Source: Macrocystis pyrifera
Lineage: Eukaryota; Sar; Phaeophyceae; Laminariales; Laminariaceae
Direction of reading: 5' to 3'
Length of the DNA stretch: 64,000 nucleotides
Assembly: GCA_031763025.1 (NCBI GenBank)
Contig: JASSKH010000007.1
Coordinates: 14,532,080 to 14,596,079, forward strand
A program made the translations under genes and the position numbers. This document shows, in pieces, positions 38,828 to 50,800 of the stretch. The notes under the pieces were generated by a model that saw only the letters and a program-made list of their open reading frames with translations, did no database searches and was not told the origin of the DNA. Every line of letters starts with the position of its first letter. The stretch's first letter is position 1.

Positions 38828-41800
38828 ATGGAGCTCTCGGGCATGCCGATCGAAAACTTCCCTCCCGTGATGGGGAACAACGACTCCAAGACGCTGCGAA
38901 AACTTAGCCTTCTGGAAGCGCGCATGATCGGGGCTGGGAGCGAATCTCGGGACGGTGGATCGCTGCCGCCGAACGACGGGAGCCGGGGAAGCGACAACAA
39001 TAGCAATTCCATGTGAGCCACTGCTTGAGGCGCTGCTTGCTGCATCAAGTGCGGTCCCTATTCCGCCTTCGCTGTGTTGGAAACGTGCCTGGTAGTTACC
39101 ATTTTGCTCACCTGGTACCAGGTACGTACATCTTAGCAGACCTACAGCAGTGCAGCAGCATGGATGATATGATAGGATGTCTTTGCTCGTACAGCAGTAG
39201 TCCCGGCACGAGTTATCTACTGTCCTGTTGTGCTTTGTCTCATGTCTCAGATCTGGCCTTACCCGCAGGCAGGCCTTTTCTGTTCTGCACCAGATATAGC
39301 TGCTGTACGTATACTTACCAGGTACAAGATTCATGGTGATGGTGACATGGTGACGGTAGGGTAGGGTTAGGCCGTTTCCTATGCGGTTCGATTTTTGAGC
39401 TTCAGATTTTGACCCGATCGCATTTTTAGATGTGAACTTGGCACATCGAAACAGTCGTCCTATGCGGAAAAATCAGATTTATTACGTACGCGTGCTGAGA
39501 TTCGAGCAAACGCCAAGACCAACTGCTTTTGTTGTGGTCTGGCGCCGCGAAGAGACGCGCTGGGTGCGCTGCCCTGAGCGTAGGACCCAAGCGTGCGAGC
39601 CAAGGCCGACTCCCTATGGTCTGGCGGCGAAGAGACGTGGCGTGTACGCCAGAGTCGATCTGTCTTGGTATTTTGTGTTTCAAAATGTGTCTGACTGCTG
39701 CTGCTGCTGCTCCTGCTGCTGCTGTAGAGCAGTGTAGTTTACGAGTACGTATCCATGGAGAACTGCACGCCGAGTGCGCTTCTCTTGGTCTCTAGGCCCG
39801 AGCCCGCGCCAACCGACTGTAGTCTGGCCACGGAGGGACGCGCCGACCGCGCGTCGGGCGCGAAGCAACGTCGCTATACAGCTGTGTCACCATCCAACTC
39901 ATCGATCGTTCTGCTGCTGTTTGCTGTCGTGGATAACATCTTGAATTTAGAGAGCACGCCATTTTTCGATTTGAAAATCTGATGACCCAAGTCGTCGGAT
40001 TTTGGGCCCAAATCCGACGACTTGGGTCATCGGATTCTCAAATCGAAAAAGTTCCGGTCGGATTTTGCGTATTTGGACTGCATATGCAGGGTCATTCATT
40101 TTTGAGATCGAACAAAAATAAATCTGAAGCTCGAAATCGAACCGCATAGGAAACAGCCTTAAACCGCCCGCAAGGCCTCTCGGTCAGAAGGTTTCGCAGT
40201 CGCGTGAACTCGTTGACGAAGTTGTCGAGGTCTTGTCCCGGCGTCAAGCTCGTAGTCGATTGGCTCCTGTGTGACGCGTATCGTCTCTTTGATAATCTTC
40301 AAGTATTTCGACTCCAGCTCCTTGGCGGCCTTTGATTCGTTGCCGCGAGTTCCCCGTGCGCCCTCTGCGTGCTTCGTCACCAGCAGCGCCGCCGGTTTCT
40401 CGGTGATCAAGTAGAGGATAGAAAAAACAGCCTGGTTGGCTCTGTCATACGCGACTTGGCGTTGCTCGAGACTCTTGCGAGGAGGCTTCCGTCCCCGTCG
40501 TCGTGATGCTGGGCCTGGCTTGCCCCTCCAGTATGTGCAAGACATCTGTACGCGCGGTGCTCAGCGTGAAGCAGGCCTTTAGTACTACTGATCAAACTGG
40601 TCGGGTTCGTACCACTCAATGGCTTTATACTTTATACCCCTCGATGCGCTTGAAAGGCTGCCATTCGCGTTCTAATCGCCCATATTTCAGCAGAATTGTA
40701 TTTTGTCTCGTACGTAGCAGCAGCGAAGTACTTGCGGTCGGTCTTACCCTATCAGCAGCAGCAGCAGCAGTGCAGCAGGAGAAGCGATAGTAGTCTCGGA
40801 CTAGTCCATCACGTACGAACACACGAAAGCAATCGATTCTGACGAATCGCAACAGGGACCCCGTTCGACCAAGCTCGTACTCGAAAAAGTAATCGCCCCG
40901 CCACTTTCTCCGCCGTTTCGTTATTTTTACAGCAGTATACGCGTACTCACAATCCAGGGTGCACCCAAGTACACAACAGTATAATAGTACGAGTATACTC
41001 GTGGTTCATAGCAATAGCTCCAGATGGCGATGATCGTGGTAGCTGTGTGCAGTCCTTTGTATCAGCAAGCAGCTCACGATAACGATGGTCGTGACAGCTC
41101 TGTAGATGTTGTTGTTGTTGTCGTCCGTTATCGTCCTTGGTACAGCAGCTCTCGACATCGGGACACATGATCGTCTCAGCTTTGTGTGGATAAGCTCAGT
41201 GCAGCAGCAGTACGGCCTCAGTCGTTGACGTTTCTCGATGATGTTGACAGCTCGCGGCTCTGCAGAGCTTACGTGAATCGAAGGTTCATGACCTGTTGAC
41301 GGAATCCTCGCAGTAGGCGTGTATGCGCGGCCCGTGAGGTAGATCAGGCAGCCCGCTGCAGAGGTAAGCACTTCAGCCGGTATCGAACCGATCGGTTGTG
41401 GTGCAAAGTTCAGCTCTCAGAGGAACGTACGAAAGAAAATGACGCTCGAGACCAGTGTTGAGTGTCGGTCTTGTCCAACAGGACAGGATGAGGAGAGTAA
41501 GAGAAGAAAAGAGAAGGATAACATAAGTGAAGTGAAGGAGTGTGTGTGTGCACGATCGATCGATCACGGAGCTCTCAAGTCTCAAGACCTCCAGTATGCG
41601 GTGAAAACTAAACTCGAACGAAAAACTCGGCTGCACTCGAAACCTTAAAAGTCGAGCGAAAAACCTCGGCTGAACTCGAAACGCTATTTCCGGGTTTTGC
41701 CACATGTAAATGTAAATCCGAGATAACCGACCCAACGGATTTCCACCGCATACTATTGAATCGGCGTTGGACATAACGCACAGCTTGTACTCCCGTAGCA

Positions 41801-44800
41801 CTTTGTGCTGCTGCTGTTGCCTACTCGCTACAGGCGATTATGATACCGATCAGAGACTCGGTATAGACTACTGCCTACTGCTGGGTAGCATGGTAGCGAA
41901 GCTATTCTTGGTAGAGACAAGCCGAGCAGGCAAGGCGTAAAGCTCCAAGGCGAAGTTGGTATCCCGTCTCTTTTGCTTTTTTGCCAGCTGAGCTCAACAA
42001 TAGTCTTAGCTAGGTATCCCTGGTACCTGGTAAGCCGTACCAGGTAGGCCCTACTCACTACTCATCCATACCTGGTGCCTGGTATGTACGTACGACGCGT
42101 TCAACACTACGTTCCTGAACCACAGCTGCTGTGTGCGTTTGAATATTTCGTGTCCGTCCGTGTCAGCCAGAGAACTTGCGTACGAAAAAGGAAAACATCA
42201 CGGTTTTCCTCGCCGATTCCATGCACGTCCATTTTGCACACGTTGTCACGTACCAGGTACTGTATAACTCCCAGGATAACACACAGCGGAACTAATTTTC
42301 CAAGGCCGGGTTCTCCAAAGCAAGAAAGGCACACACAAGCAGTATGGTGGCTTTGATATCTCGATGACATTTTTTCTCAGACACATCGCCCGGCCTTTGC
42401 ATCTTCCCCATTGTCCAGAAAATCAGTTATAGTCTCAGTGGCATTCGTCCGAGGGGGGGTGTTTTCACATTATCATACCATATCATATTGTTATTGTATC
42501 ACATTATCATATTATCGTATTATCGTATCACACGTGTTATTCGGTCGGTAGGTGGTGACGTTATAATGTCGTTATAATGTTGAGATGTATTCCCTGACCG
42601 TGTTGCCACCGCCACGGGCCACGACACACCACGGCACTCGCGATACAATCTCACGATATCTTATGATATCATACCCTCCCTACAGGTCGACGATCGGTTT
42701 CGCCAAGCCTCGTGGTTCGCCAGGCGGTGCTGGGGCCCAGCAGTCCAACTCGCGCGGCCTGGGAGGAGGGGGGGGCAACAAGCCAAAAGCAGACCCGGCC
42801 AAGGACGACGATGGTGGTGGTGGCAAACGGAAGGCGAGCGGAACATTCAAGTATCACTGTATGACATGTACTACTGGTGTAGCACAAGTATTAATAGTCG
42901 TACCCTGTTGTTCAACACGCCAACACGCCCCAACTCTGTCGTTTGATGTCTTGGTCGAGGACACTATGCACACCGCGGACGATCTGCTTGTGCCTTCGGT
43001 TCAAGTCGCGCTATTCACATGAATCGCTGCCCTGTCACGCATTGACCCGGAGGGTGCAACCGTTAGCGTTCGTCTATGCCCCCATGTCCCACGGTCGGCC
43101 CCGACCCCACCCCCGGTCGACACGCGCCCTCTGTTCGATCTCTGCCCTGCCGTTTTCGCCTCTTCTCCCAAATCAGGCGTTGGTAGGGGACGGGTTTAGC
43201 CCACCCCGCCCCCCTCCACACCCACAAAACGCTGGAACTCCTAGCACCCTAAGCACCAGCCCCGGGAGAGTCGAGATTGGAACAACGCTCGGCATTCCAG
43301 CAATAAGGGTCTGGGAGACGAGTACTCCAACCTGAAGCGCGCGCGCACTGAGGGGACGCTTGAGCCGCCCCCCCCCCCACCGCCACCTCGGTTTCGTCTC
43401 CCCCAAGTGGAAGAAGATCGGCAGGTGCAGCAAGGGGCGGCTGCAGGGTCAGGGGCGGTCGCTGCGAAGGGGGGGGGGCAGAGTCATGCGCGGCGACGTT
43501 CTCGTGGCTCCGACGGTGGGGGCAGCCCCACTCATGCTCAGGCGCCCGGGAGATTAGGTGGGAGGAGGCTCTAAAAGCGCGCGCTTCGGCGAGACGCTTT
43601 GTTCTTCGAACCACTATTAATTGTAATACTCGACCCGGCCTCGACGAAGCGGTTTCTAGTTCGCGGGCAAAGTCCCCCTTGCAGGTTCATTCCGATAACT
43701 TTCCCCGGCGGTCCGGGTTAGAGTTACGTATTGTTAAGGTTATAGGGTCGAGCATGTTTCAACCGTTTCGTCGAACCTGGGGCAAGTCGTAGAACACGCC
43801 TCCGTCGAGTGCAAACTCTGGCTTGCTGTCAAAGCATATGCCGGCAGTGGGTGTTAAAGCTCGGACTGGCCTTTCTTGATGAAAGGTGAAAGCCGGTCAG
43901 CTTTGTTTCCCTGTGGGACTTGAGAGGGAAGAAATGTCCATCATAGATGACGGTTACTGTTTACTATCGGCCACACGAAGTATTCATAGTTCATAGCCCG
44001 GGCTGCTGGGTTAGGATATGTGTCCGACGTACAATGTATAGAGATATACATGCAACACTCATGCAGCGTGATGATGATGATGGTGATTATGATTGTGATT
44101 ATGATGATTGCTTGTGCTGCTGCTGTACGCTCGCCATATTAGCAGACAGCTCATAACACCGCACTGCTCGTTTTTTTTAGTAGACTAACTCACTACTCAC
44201 TAGTGAGTACTGACTACATTGGGATCCAAACAGGGGTAATGACTGACGGTCGATCCCCCCGACCTCAGAACATTCTCCCCCAGAATACGACTGCTACGCC
44301 CAACCGAGCCTGACCCAACCCAATCCAACCAAACCAAATCAAACCCACCCCCCTCCGTTCCCCGCACCGCCCCAACGATGCTGCAGGGGCCCGTCAGACA
44401 TCTGAGCGAGCTGGTCAGGGCTTAGACCAATCAGACCCTTCGAAAGATAGACAAGGGTTCCAGGAGCCCGCTTCGTCCGATGCGCCGGGGGGTTTGCCCA
44501 CGCCCGCCCCTCCAGGGTCAAGCGCGGCGCAGGGAGGGGGGGTTGTCTCCGGCCAGCGGCGGCAGGAGCAGCAGGGGCGGCGGACAAGCGGCGGCGATGG
44601 CGGGCACTACGAAGACGATCCAATCGTACTTCTTCAAGCCTTCGAACGGTTCCGCGGTTCAAGACCTGGCTTCTAGCTACGGCGCGGGAGATCCCGCCGC
44701 CCCGTCGCGGCTGCCTGCAGAAGTGGACCTAAGTGGTGCAGACGGGGATAGCCATCACGGCAAGCCTGGCCAAGCTCAGCCTATAGCGAAGCTTGGGAGG

Positions 44801-47800
44801 AGTGGTTCCTCTGGAGGTCTGGGGAATGGTGTGGGGGCACGGCGAGTCGTTGCAGCGCCGCTTTTCGCACGCCGCGGCGTCGACGGTGGAAGACCAAGCA
44901 TTGGGTCAGCAGGCTCAGCAAGGGCAGTGCCAAGCGCAGGGCCGAGGGCACACGGTGGGACCGCCGGGGGGGGGAGGAGGGAGCGCTGACGGGGGCAACG
45001 ACGGGCGCTCGGATAGTGCCCAACAAGATAGCGTGGAGAAGTTGAATGGCAGGCTGAGGGAGGCGAAAACGGTGGAGGACCAGCTGAGGAAGGAGCTGAG
45101 CAGGGCGAACCTCGAGCGAAGCAGTATGGAGTCAATGGTGGGTTGGTTATGGGAAGGGGGTGGTTGGTTTATTAGCCGAGGCGTGGACTGGTATCGCGCC
45201 AGTCGTTTCCTTGCGGCAGGAGTAGACGACAAGAACGCTTTCGCTGATGGCATGCGATGCGGTTGCAGCAGTAGTTGTCAGGAAATTTGATACGACGAAA
45301 TGATTTATGCGATGCAATGAATGCCCGCGTTTCGCCTTCTTCGCTTTTTTTTGTCTCGTAGGCGGAAGCTCTTCAGAAGCAGCTGGACAGAAAAGTAGAT
45401 GAGTTCAAGACGAAAGAGTTGGATCGAGACGCGCAGAAGAAGGAGCTCACGTCGGTCGTCGAACGCCTCCTGCGCAAGGTAAGTCACATACACGTCGGGG
45501 CTATTGATGGATGAGTTTGATACCTGCCTGTGCGCCGTGATCTGTGGTGGGTACTGCGAGGGGTTTCTGATCCGCAGGCTTGTTTTTTTTTGCCTGTGCA
45601 TGCGTATCTTCGTGGCTTCGTTATGAATTCGTGTCCGCAAGCGGCATCCACATGTCGAAATCCTTTTTCCGCCTCTCCGTCGCCCTGCTGTAACTTTTTT
45701 TTAAGTCTTCTGGAGCAGGACAACATCTGTGCCTTATTCAACCTCTGTTATCAATACAACTTGTTGTACACCTCATCGATGGGAGATTGCGCTGGCGTTG
45801 TATTTGGATGCTTGCGCTGCTGTCAAGTGCCGCTCTAGCTTGTCACAGCTCCGACAGACACATCCGACACATCCGAACCTGCTCCGTTGCCGATGCGGCA
45901 CACCAGCAGTTGCTCTATCGCGCGTTTTTTGTAACGGCGTTTTTGTGTCGGCGGTGGTCGGTCGGTGCAGGTCAGCGCTCAGGAGGCGAGCGACTGCAGA
46001 TCAAAGCTGGCCAAAGACGTGCTGGAGCTGGGCAACATCGTCAGTGTCAAGACTGGACACGTGAGCAAAATAATCAAAACAATCATGTCCCGACCGTTGA
46101 CAGAACAGCGGGCGTCACCCCGGCCATAGTCGTCCATACGAGTAGAGCTTACGGAAACACTCTGGAGGAGGTGAAGATGTATTAATAGAAGGCCTCTCTA
46201 AGACACGGCTTGCGGCAGTTCTGTTCGTATTTCGTCGCGAAACGGGCAGGTTCAGGTTATGGGTTGCCTCTCTTTTGACAGTTCCTTCTCTATCTTCCTA
46301 TGCGGAAAAATCAGATTTATTGTGCGTGTAGAGATTCGAGCAAACGCCGAGACCAACTGCTGTTATTGTGGTTTGACGCCGCGAAGAGACGCGCTGGGTG
46401 CGCTGCCCTGCGCGTAGGACCCAAGCGCCCGAGCCCACGCTGACTGCCTCTGGTCTGGCGGCGAAGAGACGTGGCGAGTGCGCTAGAGTCAACCTGTCTT
46501 GGTATTTTGTGCTTACGTTTTGTGACTGACTGCTGCTGCTGCTGCTGTACAGTAGTCTACGAGTACGTATCAACGGAGAGGCGCGTGCCGAGTGCGCTTC
46601 TCTTGGTCTCTAGGCCCGAGCCCGCGCCAGCCGACTCTAGTCGGGCCACGGAGGGACGCGCCGTCCGCGCGTCGGGCGCGAGGCAACGTCGCTACACAGC
46701 TGTATCACCATCCAACTCATCGATCGTTCTGCTGCTGTTTGCTGTCGTGGATAGCATCTTGATTTTAAAGAGCATGCCATTTTTCGATTTGAAAATCTGA
46801 TGACCCAGGTCGTCGGATTTTGGGCCCAAATCCGACGACTTGGGTCATCGGATTCTCAAATCGAAAAAATTCCGATCGGATTTTGCATATTTGGACTGCA
46901 TAAGCAGGGTCATTCATTTTTGAGATCGAAAAGAATAAATCTGAAGCTCGAAATCGAACCGCATATCGTAGGAAACAGCCTTACCCTTACGACGCTTGAC
47001 GCCATATGTTGCGCCGCCTTTTCCCTTCATTTCGATGGTGCGATGATGCACTTTTGTGTGCACCCGCGATGACGTTCATCTACCCAGATCGGCAAGTACG
47101 TGGAAGCTTTCGAGGAAGGCTCTTCCTTCAAGGGCGTCGAGGGCAAAGCAGCAGACATGCTGTCTAGAAAGGCCAAGCTCGAGGCTAGAAAAAGGGCGGT
47201 TTCAAAGTGAGCCTCCTCCGCCTGATTGCCCCTGATGCGTGGCCTGTCGCTCCCGACACCTCGTATCAACAGTTGGAACGTAGCTCTGGCCTAGCGTCGC
47301 AGGCTGAATGCGTGTCTCATTGCGACAATACTGGTGGGTGCTTGGTCCCCGTACATAGCTCGTGCTTGTGCACAGCATTTCCAACCGGCTGCTTACGACA
47401 GGTGCACGTCTGTCGGGTGGAGCGGGGCGGGACTGTCCTCGCGAAGGGTAACTTTATGTAGCCGTACACTCCGAAACGGCACTATTGTTAGACACCACGC
47501 GGGCCACGGAGGGGTATTTTGGTATGTTTCAGCACCTACAGCAGTATTTTTTGTTGTGAGGCTACGATACTCGCTTGATGAGCTCTATAGTAGTAGTAAG
47601 TCACTACTAACCAAACCCTCATTTTGGAGATTTACCAATAAAAACTGAACCCGGCGAACAATCCCGTGGCCTACGAGTACTTAATCTCCTTATTGGAGAG
47701 CTTTTTTTCCAGGATTTCCAAAGTTTGGAAAATCCGAGATATCAACATACGGAGGCGTTTTTCACTATTCGTGAAATTCTCCAGAAGCATAAAAATCAGG

Positions 47801-50800
47801 AATTTTAAATTTCACAAGTTTGGAAAAAAAATCAGGAGAATCTGGGGAAGATTAAAAAAAATCGCAAAAAAAAATGGAAATTGTGGGAAAAAAAGCTCTT
47901 CGATAAGGACCCTTATGGGTATATTTGATACCATGAATATTATTGTAAAACGTGTACTTACAGTAGTATGTACTTATTACGGGGGACCATAGTAAATAGG
48001 ACCAAATATTTTTTGTTGGTAAAAATAGGTAAATATCTAGGTTTTTGTTTGTACCGTAGGTCCTATATACTATGGTCCCCCCAGTAGTGGTAAATACTTA
48101 TTAATAGTTCGTCGTATGTACCTATATACTTGTCGAAAGTATGGTATGTACTTCGTAAGTGCTTATTAATTGTATGTACTGTATCCCAACGATATTGGGT
48201 AGGCCCTCGGTGCTGCCCTCAAGTAGCCCGTCAGTCAGAAATATGTATTTTGCCCAAATTGTGCCATTACGGGGCACCATAGCAAATAGGACCTACGGTG
48301 CACACAAAAACCTATATATTTCCCTATTTTTACCAACAAAAAATATTTGGTCCTATTTACTATGGCCCCCGGTAGTACGAGGTACGAGGTATAACGCATG
48401 CCCTAAGGTGCTACCAGGCATAAGACATTCATACTCCGATCGTACCACGCCTCTGCCCATACATTTTTTTTTTATTTATTTTTTTAATTTTTTATCCATC
48501 ACTTTTACTTCCCAGCCCACTCGTAGGAGGTTTTACCCTCGACGATCTTCTGGACAAGCCGTGGTCACAGGTGTCGTCCCTTCTCCCCCCCGGTACGTGC
48601 CTTTATTTTTTGTCGCGCAATGGGTCCAGCATTCCCACTGCTCGTCGATTTTCATCGAATGTAGCCAACTCACGCTTTCGCGCTTTCCGCTTATCAATTT
48701 TTTATGCAAGAAAAAGTCCCAATGAGCATGCACTCGGTGGGGCTTGAACCCACGAAATTGATCTTGACAGGCACGCGGACCACCTACCAAGCCACCGGGG
48801 ACGCCGGTATACGTTACATTACATTACATTACACACCTATACACCAGTATCTAACAGCTACAAAGGTACCAGGTAGTTAACAACCACTTCGACATGCACC
48901 CCGAAACGGTCAGGGCTGCGTACCTAACCTCGTCGGGTCGTTGCTGTTCGGCTTGATTTTTTCAGGCTCTTGAGAAGCGTGGCTCCGGCGGGGGGGGTTG
49001 AGGCGGTGAGCGGGCAGGCAAGGCTAGAGGCGGTGGAAGAGGAGGAGACCGTACGAATGCACCTAGCCGCCCTCAGGCGCGAAGAAGCGGCGCTGCAGGC
49101 AAGTCGAGAGGTCTCGCAGTCTCACGGTGTTGCTTGTTTTTTTTTGCTTTTCGTTTGTTGTGTATTGTCTTGTCTTATCCCCTCCGAGGGAGCGCGACAG
49201 CGATACAGCCTCCGCTGTCGACGAAGTATGGAGGAGGTGGGTTTTGTTTCCTCAACCTCTTGATTCAGGGATTTTGTTTTAACCCCTGTAGATATTTAGA
49301 TACAGCCACGAAAAACTCAAAAAAAAAAAAAAGGAAAATGGCGTGTCTACGAGTAATCTAGACAAACGTCTGGTGCAAGCGGGCAGCAGGACGGGCCAGG
49401 TAGTGTCTTCATATTGCCCAGCGTGTCGTTCATTTTTTTACATTGTAGTTCGCAATAGTTAGACACTACGTTACCATGCCGTCTCGTGCCCTGCCCGGAC
49501 AGCCCTGATTCAAGGGCTGCTTCTTGGTGGCCGAGTTATAACTGTCCCCTTTCCCAGACAGCCCAGGCTGCTGGAAGCACAATTTGATTTCGTCTTGTTC
49601 ACCTTCGTGCGATGTTGCTGAGTACTGATTGGGTCCTCTTTCCCTGCGGGAGGTGCACTCGGTCTGCCAAGCCCAACAATGATGATTGCCCACAGAAAAC
49701 CATCCCGGCCCACTCTACAGCAGCAGTCGGGTTTTTGCAGCAAGCGGCGAGTGGCACGGTGGTTTTCAACCCTTTACCGCCCTGGCAGTCGGCGCTCAAG
49801 CGTCCATCGTCTGCCGAGGAGATACCGAGATTACCGCCTACATACCTGTACAGCAGTAGTAGTCTACAGGAGATGTCGCCCTGACCGATCTCGAAGTATA
49901 TCAGCACGCTCGACGCTTCTTCTGCACTGACGCCCCCCAACTTTCGGTATCCCCAACCTATAACATGTCGCCTTGCCTTGCCTTGCCTTGCCTTGCCTTG
50001 CCTTTTGTGTGCCCTTTCTACAGGAGGAGAAGCGAGCCCTAGACGCTCGGAAAGTGCTACACATCCGCGAGCTGAAGCGGGTAGCGCACGAAGACCGCTC
50101 CAAGTTCTCGAAGAGGCCCACGCTAAGCGGCAGGTGAGCCCCAACGGTACAGCCACAGCCGCCGCCGCCGCCATACCCCCCCTTGTCGAGAAAGCTAACG
50201 TTTCACTGGGACGGTCGGGCGGGTGGATGGGGCGGGATGGCGCGTTGAACTGAATCAGGACGAAGCGCTGGTTTGACCGAGCTGGCGTGATGGGAAGACG
50301 ACAATAATAGGCCTCAACGACCACACCACTCCCCGCGACCTGACCCGACCGGACCCGACCGGACCCCGGGGAGGATCCCGTTATTGTATGCAGTGCTGTC
50401 TGCCCGGCGCAACCACCCCTCTTGCTCCCCCCCTCCTGCCCCTCCGCTTTTTATGTTGGAAGGTACGTCTTGCTCAACCTGCTCGGCAAGGGTGGATTCA
50501 GCGAGGTCTGGCGGGCGTTTGACCTGGTCAACGCCGAGGATGTCGCTGTCAAGGTGGGTTGGGATGGGTTGGGAAGGAATGGGGTGGGATAGGATAGGAC
50601 GTGCCGCGGCGGTTCTTGCTTGGCGTGCGCGTTGTTTTCGCGCGGTTCGTGGTCTGTGATGGGTACTGGTACCAGACGTGTGCCATGCGTAGGGTATGAG
50701 GTATTGCTTACGAACTGGTAGTTTTTTTTTAGATGGCATTAGGGAAGCAACAAACATCGCGGTGCAACGCGATGATGATGATGATGATAATGACGATAAT

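Noticed and set aside
38557-39048. A 163-codon minus-strand frame over TLK exon 1
   Set aside because: The plus strand carries the TLK motif [10 protein letters not shown] and a donor in phase with exon 2.
49599-50324. A 241-codon minus-strand open frame
   Set aside because: It overlaps TLK exon 9 and the flanking repeats antisense; no domain, no start context, and the plus-strand exon is certain.
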